Origin: an uncultured Planctomycetota bacterium
Lineage (GTDB): Bacteria; Planctomycetota; Phycisphaerae; UBA1845; Fen-1342
Direction of reading: 5' to 3'
DNA: 64,000 bases
Assembly: GCA_900696525.1 (NCBI GenBank)
Contig: CAADGL010000011.1
Coordinates: 248,001-312,000 of the forward strand
The position numbers were made by a program, and so were the translations under genes. The notes below the pieces were generated by a model, which saw only the letters and a list, made by a program, of their open reading frames with translations, searched no databases and was not told the DNA's origin. Each line of letters begins with the position of its first letter. Position 1 is the first letter of the stretch. Positions 26,806-36,230 of this stretch are shown here, in pieces.

Positions 26806-28137
26806 CTACTTCATCCGCTCCCAAAGAAACTCCTCCGCCGCGCGGAACCGCTCGAACGCCGACTTCAGCGTCGCGCGGATCTCGTCGAGCTCGGCGTCGC
26901 CGTGCAGCACGGAGCCGTCGCCCGCCGCGCTCACCAGCGCCTCGAGCCGCGACGAGGCGTCGTCGAGATACGTGGCCGCCTCGGCGAAGCGCCGGGCCGC
27001 CTCGAACGCGTCCATCTTCGCCTGCTCGGCGGCGCTGGGCTTGTTGAGGATCCGCCACGGGTTCAGGATCAGCGCCTGGATGCCGCCGCGCAGCTCGGCG
27101 CTGGCCTCCTTAACGTTGGTGATGGTGCGGTCGACGGCCGGGCGGTTCACAAGCACCATGCGCCGGGTCGCGTCGGTGACGACGCCGACATCGTTCAGGG
27201 CCCCGTTCACCTGGTCGAGGGCGCCGTGCAGCTTTCCAAGCAGCGCCGCTCCGTCGCCGCGATCCAGCTCGGCATTGACCGCCGGCAGCGTCTCGTTCCG
27301 CACGGTCGCGGCGATCTGGGCCACGTCCGAGATGGCGGCGTTGAGCGGCGGGCGATTGTCCGCAAGCAGGGCGTTGGCCTGTCCGAGGGCTGCGGAGAGC
27401 GTGTCGATGGCGCCGTGCACCTTGGCCAGCATTCCGGCGGAATTCTCGCGCTCGGACTGCTGGCGGAGCGCGGCGGTCAGGGCGTTGACGTCGTCGAACG
27501 CGCGCTGGAGCTTGTACAGCAGCGCGGCCTGGTCGTGCACGGACGCCTGCATCCGCACCTGCTGCGTCAGCGCGTTGATGTCATCCATGCTGGCCTGGAT
27601 CTTGTACGCCAGCGACCCCTCGACCCGGTCGTCCAGCAGCCGATCGAGCTTCTCGACCATCCCCCCCGGACCCAGAATCCGCCGCGACAGCTCGCTGATC
27701 GCCGCGCTCAGGCTCTCCGGCGGGGCGCCGCGGATGATCTCTCTCTGCACCAGGCCGCGCTCCAGCGTGCCGACGTTGACGATCACGAGCACGCCGCCGC
27801 CGCCCACGGGGGGCTGAGTCGTAGTGATGTGGCAGTCGCGGTAGAGCGCGAGGTCGGCATTGACGAGCGCCGCCACGGTGATGAGCAGCTCTCCGCGGGA
27901 GGTCGTGTCGCGGCGCAGCTCGACGCGCGTGACCTTTCCGACGTCGAGGGCGCCCGCGAGCAGCACGCGGCTGCCCTTCTTGATCGGCGCCAGTCCGTCG
28001 TCGTGGGCGAACTCGACGATGATCTCGCGCGTCGCCGGGGCCGTGAGCGGGTTGATGAACAGAATCGTGCCGACCAGAAGCGCCAGAAAACCCACCGCCA
28101 CCACGCCGAGCACCAGGTCTTGTCGCTGTGAGAGCAT
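26806..28137 (-). CDS. Mce/MlaD-family lipid-transport protein
   Basis: A 443-aa membrane-anchored periplasmic protein. Residues about 6-28 form one transmembrane helix (DLVLGVVAVGFLALLVGTIL). An MCE domain follows (REIIVEFAHDDGLAPIKKGS, with the typical G-x-x-V strand LLAGALDVGKVTRVEL). The remaining 300 residues are a long helical region with heptad-like repeats, as in PqiB/YebT/MlaD needle or barrel proteins. No MlaE permease or MlaF ATPase is adjacent, so this is an orphan MCE component. The start is uncertain: ATG 28137 is used here, and a GTG at 28170 would add 11 residues. A TACAAT box at 28198-28203 on the minus strand may be the operon -10. Confidence 0.8.
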   Translation of the reverse strand: MLSQRQDLVLGVVAVGFLALLVGTILFINPLTAPATREIIVEFAHDDGLAPIKKGSRVLLAGALDVGKVTRVELRRDTTSRGELLITVAALVNADLALYRDCHITTTQPPVGGGGVLVIVNVGTLERGLVQREIIRGAPPESLSAAISELSRRILGPGGMVEKLDRLLDDRVEGSLAYKIQASMDDINALTQQVRMQASVHDQAALLYKLQRAFDDVNALTAALRQQSERENSAGMLAKVHGAIDTLSAALGQANALLADNRPPLNAAISDVAQIAATVRNETLPAVNAELDRGDGAALLGKLHGALDQVNGALNDVGVVTDATRRMVLVNRPAVDRTITNVKEASAELRGGIQALILNPWRILNKPSAAEQAKMDAFEAARRFAEAATYLDDASSRLEALVSAAGDGSVLHGDAELDEIRATLKSAFERFRAAEEFLWERMK

Positions 28138-28240
28138 GCCGTCCGCCTTCGATGGGGCCGCGCCGGGCACCTGCGTCCGCGCCGCGCGCCGGGCGGTATT
28201 GTAGTCAGCGCCGCGGCGAATGCACGCCGCGCGTCGCCGC

Positions 28241-30430
28241 TCAGAGCCCGGCGGCCGATGCGCCGGCAGACACGCCCCAGGCGGCGAAGTAGGCGATCGT
28301 CGTCATGCTGAAGAACGAGAGGGCGGCCCAGCCCCACGAGCCGGTCTCACGCGCGATCACCGCCAGGGTGCTGGCGCACTGCGCGCAAAGGGCGAAGAAC
28401 ACCATGATCGACAGGGCCACGGGCAGCGTGAAGAGCGGGCGTCCGTCGGGCCAGCGCGCCGCCGACAGCGCGTCGCGCAGCGGCTCCGACGTTTCGTCCT
28501 CACCCGCGCCCAGGTTGAACACCGTCCCGAGCGTCGCCACGATCACCTCGCGCGCCGGAAACGACGCGATCACGCCCACGCCGATCCGCCAGTCCCACCC
28601 CAGCGGCGCCAGCACGGGCTCGATCGCGTGCCCGGCGCGGCCCAGGTAGCTCTCGCGCAGCCAGGCCCCGGCCAGCGCCGATTCGAGCTGCGCTTCGCCC
28701 CAGCCCTCGGCGGCCGCCTGCTGGCTCAAACGTTCCGCGACCCGCGCATCCCGTGGAAAGTACGCCAGTGCCCACACCACGAGGTTCACAACCAGGATCA
28801 CCGAGCCGGCGCGAATGATGAAGCTGCGCGCGGCGAAGTACATTCGCTGCCACATCGCCCGCAATCCGGGGACCTTGTACGACGGGAGCTCGAGCACGAA
28901 GCCCGACGCCGGCCCCGCCAGCACCGTCCGCTTCAGCAGCCACGCCACCGGGATCGCCACGACCACGCCGACGAGGTACATCGCCAGCATCACGAGCCCC
29001 TGCAAGCCCACCCAGCCGCCAAGCACGCCGCGCTCCGGCACAAAGGCGGCGATCATCAGCACGTACACGGGCAGCCGGGCCGAGCAGCTCATGAAGGGGG
29101 CGATCATGATCGTGAGAAAACGCTCGCGCCGGTCGGCGATGACGCGGGCGCCCATGATGGCCGGGACGGCACAGGCAAACGACGACAGCAGCGGGATCAG
29201 CGCCCTCCCGCTCAGGCCGATCCCACGCATCACGCGGTCCATCAGGTGGGCCGCGCGCGTCATGTAGCCACAGTCCTCCAGCACCGCGATAAACGCAAAC
29301 AGGATCATGATCTGCGGCAGGAAGACCAGCACGCCCGCCACCCCCGCGATCACCCCGTCCACCACCAGGCTTCGCAGCGCGCCCTCCGGCAGCCAGGCGC
29401 CGGCGGCGCGGCCCAGGAGGTCGAAGCCCGCCTCGATCTGCTCCATCAGCGGCTTGGCCCAAGGGAAGATCGCCTGAAAAAGCACGAACAGCACGCCGAA
29501 CAGCACGACCGGGCCCCAGACCTTGTGGGTCAGTACGTGGTCAAGCCGGTCGGACCACGTGAGGATCGGCCGGGCCGGCTGCGTCACGACGCCGTTCAGA
29601 ACGCGATCGACCCAGGCGTATCGCCCGCGAACCTCCGCCACCGCCGGGTCGATCCCGGCGGCGAACAACCGCTCGCGGGCCGCGTCGAGCGCCGCCATCG
29701 AGCCGCCCGACGCCAGGTAACGCGCCCGCTCCTGACCATCGCGGTCGGCGAGCACGCGCAGCGCCTCCGCCGGCCGCAGGGTCCGGTCGCCGAGCGCCAG
29801 GCCGCGGCACGCTTCGGCCAGCCGCGCGTCGATGGGCGGTTGCGGATGCGTCGGAGCGGCGGCGGTCGCGCGTTGCAGGGCGACGACCAGCGGCATGATC
29901 GTGGCCGGGTGCACGGCGACGACCGGAATCGCGGGCACGCCGAGGCGCTGCGCGAGCAGCTCGAAGTCGATGCGCAGGCCGCGCGCCGCGGCCAGGTCGA
30001 TCATGTTCACGGCGACGACGACGGGCAGCTCAAGCTCGAGCGCCTGGCTCAGCAGGTACAGGTTGCGCTGAAGGTTGCAGGCGTCGACGATCACGAGCAG
30101 CGCATCGGGCCTTGGCCGCGCGGCGAGGCGGCCCCAGACGGCGTCGGCGACGATCTGCTCGTCGGGCGAGCGGGCCGCGAGGCTGTACGTTCCCGGCAGG
30201 TCGAGCAGTTCGATCGGCGCGTCACAGCCGCGTATGCGTCCGCTCGCCACCTCGACGGTGACGCCGGGGTAGTTTGCAACATGCCGGGAGAATCCGGTCA
30301 GCGCGTTGAACAGCGAGGTCTTGCCGGTGTTGGGATTGCCGATCAGGGCGACCGTGCGGGTCGCGCCACGCGCCAACTCGGCGTCACGCGCCGTGCGGTG
30401 GACCGTGGTCTGAGGAGATGGGTCGCTCAC
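28241..30430 (-). CDS. feoB: Ferrous iron transport protein B
   Basis: A 729-aa inner-membrane Fe(II) uptake protein with an N-terminal GTPase. G1 is GNPNTGKTS, G3 is DLPGTYS, and G4 is NMID, with the switch-I segment VANYPGVTVEVASG. The membrane part has the two Cys gates, SSFACAVPAIMGARVI and CAQCASTLAVIARETGSW. The start is taken as GTG 30430, because upstream codons (open to 30604) are Arg/Ala-rich and lack family similarity. The gene is 118 bp downstream of feoA, a loose but normal feoAB order. The N-terminal segment before the GTPase (about 25 residues) is longer than usual. Confidence 0.93.
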   Translation of the reverse strand: MSDPSPQTTVHRTARDAELARGATRTVALIGNPNTGKTSLFNALTGFSRHVANYPGVTVEVASGRIRGCDAPIELLDLPGTYSLAARSPDEQIVADAVWGRLAARPRPDALLVIVDACNLQRNLYLLSQALELELPVVVAVNMIDLAAARGLRIDFELLAQRLGVPAIPVVAVHPATIMPLVVALQRATAAAPTHPQPPIDARLAEACRGLALGDRTLRPAEALRVLADRDGQERARYLASGGSMAALDAARERLFAAGIDPAVAEVRGRYAWVDRVLNGVVTQPARPILTWSDRLDHVLTHKVWGPVVLFGVLFVLFQAIFPWAKPLMEQIEAGFDLLGRAAGAWLPEGALRSLVVDGVIAGVAGVLVFLPQIMILFAFIAVLEDCGYMTRAAHLMDRVMRGIGLSGRALIPLLSSFACAVPAIMGARVIADRRERFLTIMIAPFMSCSARLPVYVLMIAAFVPERGVLGGWVGLQGLVMLAMYLVGVVVAIPVAWLLKRTVLAGPASGFVLELPSYKVPGLRAMWQRMYFAARSFIIRAGSVILVVNLVVWALAYFPRDARVAERLSQQAAAEGWGEAQLESALAGAWLRESYLGRAGHAIEPVLAPLGWDWRIGVGVIASFPAREVIVATLGTVFNLGAGEDETSEPLRDALSAARWPDGRPLFTLPVALSIMVFFALCAQCASTLAVIARETGSWGWAALSFFSMTTIAYFAAWGVSAGASAAGL

Positions 30431-30548
30431 CGCAACCAGCCTGCGCGCAGATTGTTGCACGGTTGGATCGGCGTCAAGCGCCTTGGAATGTGCGGACGAC
30501 GCCCGGCCCCCCGGCGACCCGCAAACGCCGCCGGCCCGCGACCGCCGC

Positions 30549-30773
30549 CTACTCGCGCACGATATCAACCAGTTCGGCTTCGCTGCCGCGCAGCGAAAGC
30601 TCACATGTTCCCAGCCGGACCCGTAACGGGTCGCCGAGCGGGGCGCGCCCGAGCACCTGCACGATGGCGCCTTCGATCAGGCCCATCTCCATCAGCCGTA
30701 CGCCGACCGGCCCATCGTGCCGGACGGCACGGATGCGAAGCGACGTGGAAAGCGGGGCGCGCGCCAGCGACAT
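30549..30773 (-). CDS. feoA: Ferrous iron transport protein A
   Basis: A 74-aa SH3-like cytoplasmic partner of FeoB. It shows the family pattern RLMEMGLIEGAIVQVLGRAP, then GDPLRVRLGTCELSLRGSEA, with the hydrophobic core and closing strand AELVDIVRE. The start is the ATG at 30773 with GGAGAT about 8 bases upstream. It is the first gene of the feoAB pair; an unusually AT-rich site lies 50-70 bases upstream. Confidence 0.9.
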   Translation of the reverse strand: MSLARAPLSTSLRIRAVRHDGPVGVRLMEMGLIEGAIVQVLGRAPLGDPLRVRLGTCELSLRGSEAELVDIVRE

Positions 30774-30820
30774 CGTCGGATCTCCATTGAAACGCCAAGC
30801 AGGCCGTTGCCATGCTCGAC

Positions 30821-30840
30821 ACTTGTATTATTAATCAAAC
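30821..30840 (-). promoter_or_regulatory. AT-rich candidate promoter/metal-regulator site before feoA
   Basis: A 20-base AT-rich island (acttgtattattaatcaaac on plus) in a GC-rich region, 48 bases before the feoA ATG. It contains a -10-like TAATAA/ATAATA on the minus strand and an imperfect palindrome, TTGATTAA against TTGTATTA, which could be a Fur or DtxR-type operator. It does not match the Fur consensus closely. Confidence 0.35.
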
Positions 30841-30920
30841 ACGGAAAGGCCGCAACACGCCGGGCGTCTGTAGACCGAAGATTTCGCGCGGTGACAACCG
30901 TCCGATAATCTGGCGACGCG

Positions 30921-32081
30921 CTACCGCATGGCCTTGCGCAAGGCGTCCGCCTTGTCCACCCGCTCCCACGTGAACTCCGGCAGCGAACGCCCGAAGTGCC
31001 CCCCGCTCGCCGTCAACCGGTAGATCGGCCGGCGCAGGTTCAGCGCCTCGATGATGCCCCTTGGCGTGAGCGAGAACAGCTCGCGGACGACGCCAGCCAG
31101 CTTGTACTCGTCCACCCGCCCGCTGCCCTGCGTGTCAATGTACACGCTCGTCGGCTCGGCGACGCCGATCGCGTACGAAAGCTGCACTTCGCACTGGTCG
31201 GCCAGGTCGGCGGCGACGATGTTCTTGGCGATGTGGCGGGCCATGTAGGCGGCGGAGCGATCGACCTTCGTGGGGTCTTTGCCGCTGAAAGCGCCTCCCC
31301 CGTGCCGCCCGCGCCCGCCGTACGTGTCGACGATGATCTTGCGGCCGGTGAGGCCGGTGTCGCCGTGCGGGCCGCCAATCTCGAAACGCCCGGTGGGGTT
31401 GACGTGCAGCGTGATGTCGTCGCGCCACCATTGGCCAAGGACGGGCTTGAAGACGTGCTCGATCACGAGTTGGTGAAGCTCTTTCTGACGGTCGTTCCAG
31501 CTCTTGTCGTGCTGCGTGCTGAGGACGAGCGTATCGACGCGCACCGGCTTCTGCCCGTCGTATTCAACCGTCACCTGGCTCTTGGCGTCCGGGCGCAGAC
31601 CGGGAATGACCCGCTCACGCCGCACCGCGGCCTGCCGCTCCACGAGCCGGTGCGCCAGCATGATCGGCAGCGGCATGAGCTCCGGCGTCTCGCGGCAGGC
31701 GAAGCCGAACATCATGCCCTGGTCGCCGGCGCCCTCGCGGTTGACGCCCATGGCGATGTCGGGCGACTGCTTCTTGATCGACGTGAGCACGGCGCACGAT
31801 TCGTAGTCGAACGCCATGTCGCCGGACGTGTAGCCGATGTCGCGGATGACCTCGCGCACGACGTCGGGAATCTCGACGTAGGCCTCGGTCGTGATCTCGC
31901 CCGCGACGACCGCCATCCCGGTCGAGACCATGGTCTCGCAGGCGACGCGCGACATCGGGTCCTGCTTGAGCATGGCGTCGAGGATCGCGTCGGAGATCTG
32001 GTCGGCCACCTTGTCCGGGTGTCCCATGCTGACGGACTCGGAAGTGAAGAGGTGGTGGCCCTTTGGTAGCGCGCTGCCCAA
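30921..32081 (-). CDS. metK: S-adenosylmethionine synthetase
   Basis: A 386-aa cytoplasmic enzyme making SAM from methionine and ATP. Motifs include [20 protein letters not shown] at the N-terminus, [18 protein letters not shown], the P-loop-like [18 protein letters not shown] and the [15 protein letters not shown] region. The start is unusual: TTG at 32081 with AAGGAG 7 bases upstream gives the normal length (about 385 aa), whereas the longer open frame has no ribosome site. A sigma-70 promoter is visible upstream. Its product feeds methylation and sits logically with the homocysteine methyltransferase at 50564-51463. Confidence 0.96.
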   Translation of the reverse strand: MGSALPKGHHLFTSESVSMGHPDKVADQISDAILDAMLKQDPMSRVACETMVSTGMAVVAGEITTEAYVEIPDVVREVIRDIGYTSGDMAFDYESCAVLTSIKKQSPDIAMGVNREGAGDQGMMFGFACRETPELMPLPIMLAHRLVERQAAVRRERVIPGLRPDAKSQVTVEYDGQKPVRVDTLVLSTQHDKSWNDRQKELHQLVIEHVFKPVLGQWWRDDITLHVNPTGRFEIGGPHGDTGLTGRKIIVDTYGGRGRHGGGAFSGKDPTKVDRSAAYMARHIAKNIVAADLADQCEVQLSYAIGVAEPTSVYIDTQGSGRVDEYKLAGVVRELFSLTPRGIIEALNLRRPIYRLTASGGHFGRSLPEFTWERVDKADALRKAMR

Positions 32082-32158
32082 GTCCGGCTCCTTCGTAGTC
32101 GTGCGATTCCGCGGAACTCTGCGGGACAAAAAAACGCCCAATCCGCAATCTGTCGCGA

Positions 32159-32188
32159 AGTCTATCCGACCCCACGCCGGGCTGACAA
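32159..32188 (-). promoter_or_regulatory. Sigma-70-type promoter for metK
   Basis: On the minus strand, TTGTCA (32188-32183), 18 bases, then TAGACT (32164-32159). A transcript would start near 32152, giving about a 70-base leader with a short T-run. No SAM riboswitch fold is recognised in that leader. Confidence 0.55.
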
Positions 32189-32211
32189 GCCGCCGCGCCC
32201 CCTTGTATCAT
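32182..32211 (+). promoter_or_regulatory. Promoter for a possibly leaderless phosphatase mRNA
   Basis: CTGACA (32182-32187), 18 bases, then TATCAT (32206-32211), with six bases to the ATG at 32218. The expected start of transcription falls on or within a base or two of the start codon, so the mRNA may lack a 5' leader. It overlaps the metK promoter on the other strand, and the -35 boxes share bases. Confidence 0.5.
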
Positions 32212-32217
32212 GCCGTC

Positions 32218-33231
32218 ATGCGCATCATTCCCAAGAGCCTCTGGCTCATCGGCGGCGCCTCCATCGCCCTGGCCGGAATCATCGCCGCCGGCTGCTACGT
32301 CAACGGCCGCGCGACCTCCCCGAGCGGCCCGCACGCCAGACCTGCCGGCGACGATGGCCCGACCGCCGCACGCCCCATCCGCGTCGGCGACGACGTGCGC
32401 GTCGGCGCGTGGAACATCGAGTGGCTCGGCACGCCCGGCAGCCGTTCGGGTCCGGCGCGCGGGCGGGCGCAGGAGCCCAACGACCTGGCCGCTTACATCG
32501 TCGCGGCCCGCGTCGACATCCTCGGCCTGGAGGAGATCGCCAGCGACGACGCCGACGGCCCCTGGACCAGCTCCATCGTCTCGCAAACCCTGCGACAGGT
32601 CTCTCGCGAAACCGGCGGGCAGTGGCGTCACCAGCTCTACCCGGCGCACTCCGGCCGAAACCAGGTCTGCGGCGTCGCGTGGGACGCCTCGCGCGTCGCG
32701 GCGGTAGGCGACCCGGTGCTGATCACGAAGACGCGCAGGGACAGTAGCCAGGGCAAGCCGCTATGGTCGCGGCCGGCGGTCGGCCAGCTCTTCTCCGCCG
32801 GTCCGGGGCTCAGCGACTTCCTGGTAGTCGTGTGTCACAACAAGAGCGACTACGGCGGCAGCTTCGCCGTCCACCGCGGCGAGGAGGCGGATCTGTTTCT
32901 GTCGGAGCTGCCGGCGGCGAACGGCGACCCGGATATTCTGCTGATCGGCGACATGAACTGCCAGAGCAGCAGCGAGCCGCTGGTGCAACGCTTCATCGCG
33001 GCCGGGTTCGTGAACCTGAACCACGAGGACATTCCGACGCACGTGCGCTACGGCGCGCTGGACCGCGCCTTCGCCCCGGCCAATCAGCCGGAGTTCGCCG
33101 CGCGGCATTTCGAGGTGTGCTCCACGGCATTCCTGGGCGATCGGAACCTCACGCACGAGGACTTCAAGGTGCGTTTCAGCGACCATTTCATGGTCCTGAC
33201 GACGATTCGGATCATGGCTGACGACGACTAG
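32218..33231 (+). CDS. Endonuclease/exonuclease/phosphatase family protein, probable lipoprotein
   Basis: A 337-aa exported hydrolase. The N-terminus MRIIPKSLWLIGGASIALAG followed by IIAAGC is a signal with a likely lipobox Cys near residue 25. The EEP fold is shown by VRVGAWNIEWLG, ILGLEEIAS (catalytic Glu), VVCHNKSDYGG, LLIGDMNCQS (Asp/Asn) and the end motif FSDHFMVLTT (Asp-His pair). Such enzymes cut phosphodiesters in nucleic acids or phosphoinositides; the substrate is not readable. The start is the ATG at 32218, since the hydrophobic signal begins there. The next gene starts 53 bp later. Confidence 0.82.
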   Translation: MRIIPKSLWLIGGASIALAGIIAAGCYVNGRATSPSGPHARPAGDDGPTAARPIRVGDDVRVGAWNIEWLGTPGSRSGPARGRAQEPNDLAAYIVAARVDILGLEEIASDDADGPWTSSIVSQTLRQVSRETGGQWRHQLYPAHSGRNQVCGVAWDASRVAAVGDPVLITKTRRDSSQGKPLWSRPAVGQLFSAGPGLSDFLVVVCHNKSDYGGSFAVHRGEEADLFLSELPAANGDPDILLIGDMNCQSSSEPLVQRFIAAGFVNLNHEDIPTHVRYGALDRAFAPANQPEFAARHFEVCSTAFLGDRNLTHEDFKVRFSDHFMVLTTIRIMADDD

Positions 33232-33284
33232 CCGTGGGTGTAGTAGTGAGCCGCGATTCCGATCGCGACGCCCGGTGTAGCCCG

Positions 33285-34772
33285 ATGACGGATCTCGCAC
33301 GCTTGGAGCGTCTGCTGCGGTCCCGCCAGCCGCTCGTCACCATCCGCACCTTCGAGGAGGACTACGCGCTCGGCCTTGTTCGAGCCGCCGCCCTCAACCT
33401 CGGCCGCGCCTGCTGGCTCTGGACGCTGACCGCGGGCGTGCGCGACGGCCTGCTCGCGAACGCCGCGCCCATCCCGAACACGACCGATCCCGCGGCGGCG
33501 CTGACGCTGCTGGGCGAGCGCGAGCGCGCCCCCCTGCTCGTGACGCTCGACCTCGCCGCGCACCTGCGCGAGCCGCGCGTCCTGCGCGCCGCGCGCAACA
33601 CGCTCAGCCAGGCCGCCGCCAGCGGCGCCCAGCTCGTGCTCATCGACGCCGTTGACAACCTGCCGGACGTCGTCCGCGCCCAGGCGGTGGCGTTCGACGT
33701 CTCGCTACCCGGCGACGCCGAGATCGAGCAGATCGTGCGCGGCGTGCTGCGCGCGGAGCATCAGCAGCGCCCGATCCAGATCGACATCTCGCGCACCGGC
33801 TGGACGACGATCCTGCGCAACCTGCGCGGCCTCACGCGGCGCCAGGTCGAGCAGATCGTCCGCGACCTCGTCGCCGAGGACCGGCGCCTGGACGAAGCCG
33901 ACATCAACCACCTGCTCGCCCGCAAGCGCCAGGCCCTCCAGGGCGACGGACTGCTCGAGTACGTCGAGGCGCCCGTCAACCTCGACGAGATCGGCGGCAT
34001 GACCCGCCTGAAGCACTGGCTCGCCCAGCGCCGCGGTGCCCTCGACGAGAAGGCCGTCGCGTTCGGTCTGCCCCCCCCGCGCGGCGTGCTCATGCTCGGG
34101 GTGCAGGGCGCCGGAAAAAGCCTGTGCGCCAAGGCGGTCGCGGCGGCGTGGCACCGCCCCCTGCTGCGGCTCGACGCGGGCGCGCTCTATGACCGCTACG
34201 TCGGCGAGTCGGAGCGCCGCCTGCGCAGCGCCCTGCAACAGGCCGAGCAGATGGCGCCGCTGATCCTCTGGATCGACGAGATCGAGAAGGCGTTCGCCTC
34301 CGCCGCGTCTCAGAGCACCGACGGCGGCCTGAGCAAGCGGATGTTCGGCGCGCTGCTCACCTGGATGCAGGAGCACGACAAGCCGGTCTTCCTGATCGCC
34401 ACCGCCAACGACATCGAGGCCCTGCCGCCCGAGCTGCTGCGCAAGGGCCGCTTCGACGAGATTTTTTTCGTGGACCTGCCGGGGGCGGCGGCCCGGGCGC
34501 AGATTTTCGCGATTCACCTGCGGAAGCGCGGCCGCGATCCGGGGCAGTTCGATCTCGATGCGCTGACCGCCTCCGCCGATGGCTTCAGCGGGGCCGAGAT
34601 CGAGCAGGCGATCGTCGCCGCGCTGTATCAGGCATTCGAGAAGCGCAGCGGCCTCGACACGGCGGGCGTGCTGCGGGCGCTGCAAGACTCGCCGCCGCTG
34701 TCGGTCACGATGGCTGACCGCATCGCCGCCCTGCGGCAGTGGGCCCGCGGCCGCTGTGTGCCCGCCGACTGA
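33285..34772 (+). CDS. AAA ATPase of the Ycf46 type
   Basis: A 495-aa protein. Residues 1-225 form the Ycf46-like N-terminal domain ([20 protein letters not shown]; then [15 protein letters not shown]). A classical AAA module follows, introduced by [14 protein letters not shown]: Walker A GVQGAGKS (about 276), Walker [13 protein letters not shown], sensor 1 TANDIEALP and Arg fingers in [14 protein letters not shown]. The C-terminal helical lid contains [17 protein letters not shown]. Ycf46 proteins occur in cyanobacteria and plastids and have a poorly known role, perhaps in carbon uptake. The start is the ATG at 33285; an upstream extension is not family-like. Confidence 0.8.
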   Translation: MTDLARLERLLRSRQPLVTIRTFEEDYALGLVRAAALNLGRACWLWTLTAGVRDGLLANAAPIPNTTDPAAALTLLGERERAPLLVTLDLAAHLREPRVLRAARNTLSQAAASGAQLVLIDAVDNLPDVVRAQAVAFDVSLPGDAEIEQIVRGVLRAEHQQRPIQIDISRTGWTTILRNLRGLTRRQVEQIVRDLVAEDRRLDEADINHLLARKRQALQGDGLLEYVEAPVNLDEIGGMTRLKHWLAQRRGALDEKAVAFGLPPPRGVLMLGVQGAGKSLCAKAVAAAWHRPLLRLDAGALYDRYVGESERRLRSALQQAEQMAPLILWIDEIEKAFASAASQSTDGGLSKRMFGALLTWMQEHDKPVFLIATANDIEALPPELLRKGRFDEIFFVDLPGAAARAQIFAIHLRKRGRDPGQFDLDALTASADGFSGAEIEQAIVAALYQAFEKRSGLDTAGVLRALQDSPPLSVTMADRIAALRQWARGRCVPAD

Positions 34773-34871
34773 CGCCGGGCCGCGGGCGCGCGGCGCTTGA
34801 GTCGCTACGGCGTGGCTTGCCGGCTGGGGGCCCGTCGGCGCCGGGCGTTTCCGCGCGGGGCGGCGTGGTGA

Positions 34872-34898
34872 TTGCGAACGTCGGCGGCGGGGGATAAT
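34872..34898 (+). promoter_or_regulatory. Candidate sigma-70 promoter for tyrS
   Basis: TTGCGA (34872-34877), 15-16 bases, then GATAAT/ATAATG (34893-34899), about 72 bases before the tyrS start. The -10 is strong against the GC-rich background; the spacer is one or two bases short. No T-box is seen. Confidence 0.45.
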
Positions 34899-34969
34899 GT
34901 CCCGGACCACGTCGCGCGACGTTCGGGGCCGGGCGTTCGCGGAAGCCGACGGGAGCGGCTGGTGGCGGG

Positions 34970-36202
34970 ATGAGCGACCTGGGTCTGGCGCGGCTGCTGG
35001 ATGGCTGCGAGCACGTTTACAGCGAGCAGGAGTTGAAGCACAAGCTCGAGCGCGCTGCGCGCGACGGCCGGCCGCTGCGCGTGAAGCTCGGCATGGACCC
35101 GACCGCGCCCGACATCCACCTCGGCCATTGCGTCGTGCTCGGCAAGATGCGCCAGTTCCAGGATCTCGGCCACCGCGCCGTGCTGATCATCGGCGACTTC
35201 ACGGCCCGCATCGGCGACCCGACCGGGCGGAGCAAGACGCGCCCGGTGCTCACCGACGACGAAATCCGCACGAACGCGCAGACCTACCTCGACCAGGCCG
35301 GGAAAGTCCTGGACACCCACGCCGACAAGCTCGAGGTCCGGTGCAACTCCGAATGGCTCGACGGCATGAACTTCGCCGAGGTCATCCGCCTCGCCGCGCG
35401 CATGACCGTCGGGCAGATGCTGAAGCGCGACGACTTCCGCAAGCGCTTCGAATCCGAGACGCCCATCAGCATCCACGAGCTGCTGTACCCGCTCGTGCAG
35501 GGCTGGGATTCCGTCAACATCCGCGCCGACGTCGAGCTCGGCGGCACCGACCAGACCTACAACAACCTCGTCGGACGCGAGCTCCAGGCCGACGCCGGCC
35601 AGGAGCCGCAGGTCGTGATGATCATGCCCATCCTGCGCGGCACCGACGGCGTCAAGAAAATGTCCAAGAGCCTCGGCAACTACATCGCCGTCACCGACAC
35701 CCCGCGCGACGTCTTCGGCAAGACCATGAGCATCCCCGACGACTGCCTGGCCGAGTGGTTCTCATTGCTGACGCGCGTGCCGGAGCCCGAGTTCCGCGCC
35801 GCCATCGCCGAGCACCCGATGCGCGCCAAGGCGCTTCTGGCCCGGCGGATCGGCGAGCGCTTCCACTCGGCGGAGGAAATGCAGCAGGCCGCCGACTGGT
35901 GGCGCGAGCATTTCAGCGCCAAGCGCTCCGGCGACGCGGTCGAGGTTCGCGTGCCGCCGGACGAGCTGGAGAACGGCCGCTTGCCGGCGTGGAAGCTGGC
36001 GTGGCTGGCGCACGAGCAGGAGATCAGCCGGTCCGAGGCGCGGCGGATGGTCGAAGGCGGCGCTTTCGAGTATGACGGGCAGAAGATCACGGATCCCAAT
36101 ACGCAACTCGCGGTGCGGCCCGGCGCAACGTTCCGCGCCGGGCGGCACCGCAAGGGAGAGCGCATCAAGCAGCCGCTGCTGGCGATGGTCGTGCTCGGCT
36201 AG
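34970..36202 (+). CDS. tyrS: Tyrosyl-tRNA synthetase
   Basis: A 410-aa class I synthetase that charges tRNA-Tyr. The HIGH-like motif is HLGH in DPTAPDIHLGHCVVLGKM (about residues 43-61), the KMSKS motif is GTDGVKKMSKSLGNYI (about 220-235), and the tyrosine pocket includes ELGGTDQTYNN. A C-terminal S4 RNA-binding domain runs from about 340 (LAHEQEISRSEARRMVEGGA) to the end. The motif spacing is that of the TyrZ-like subgroup. The start is the ATG at 34970. A divergent-facing small gene follows on the other strand 28 bp after the stop. Confidence 0.96.
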   Translation: MSDLGLARLLDGCEHVYSEQELKHKLERAARDGRPLRVKLGMDPTAPDIHLGHCVVLGKMRQFQDLGHRAVLIIGDFTARIGDPTGRSKTRPVLTDDEIRTNAQTYLDQAGKVLDTHADKLEVRCNSEWLDGMNFAEVIRLAARMTVGQMLKRDDFRKRFESETPISIHELLYPLVQGWDSVNIRADVELGGTDQTYNNLVGRELQADAGQEPQVVMIMPILRGTDGVKKMSKSLGNYIAVTDTPRDVFGKTMSIPDDCLAEWFSLLTRVPEPEFRAAIAEHPMRAKALLARRIGERFHSAEEMQQAADWWREHFSAKRSGDAVEVRVPPDELENGRLPAWKLAWLAHEQEISRSEARRMVEGGAFEYDGQKITDPNTQLAVRPGATFRAGRHRKGERIKQPLLAMVVLG

Positions 36203-36230
36203 CGAGCCGCTGCAGCCCGGACGGCCGCCG

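Noticed and set aside
28220-30790. 856-residue plus-strand open frame opposite feoAB
   Set aside because: Low-complexity Arg/His/Gln composition; feoB and feoA motifs are on the minus strand.
32082-32152. SAM riboswitch in the metK leader
   Set aside because: The leader is only about 70 bases with no multi-helix junction and none of the conserved SAM-riboswitch sequence.
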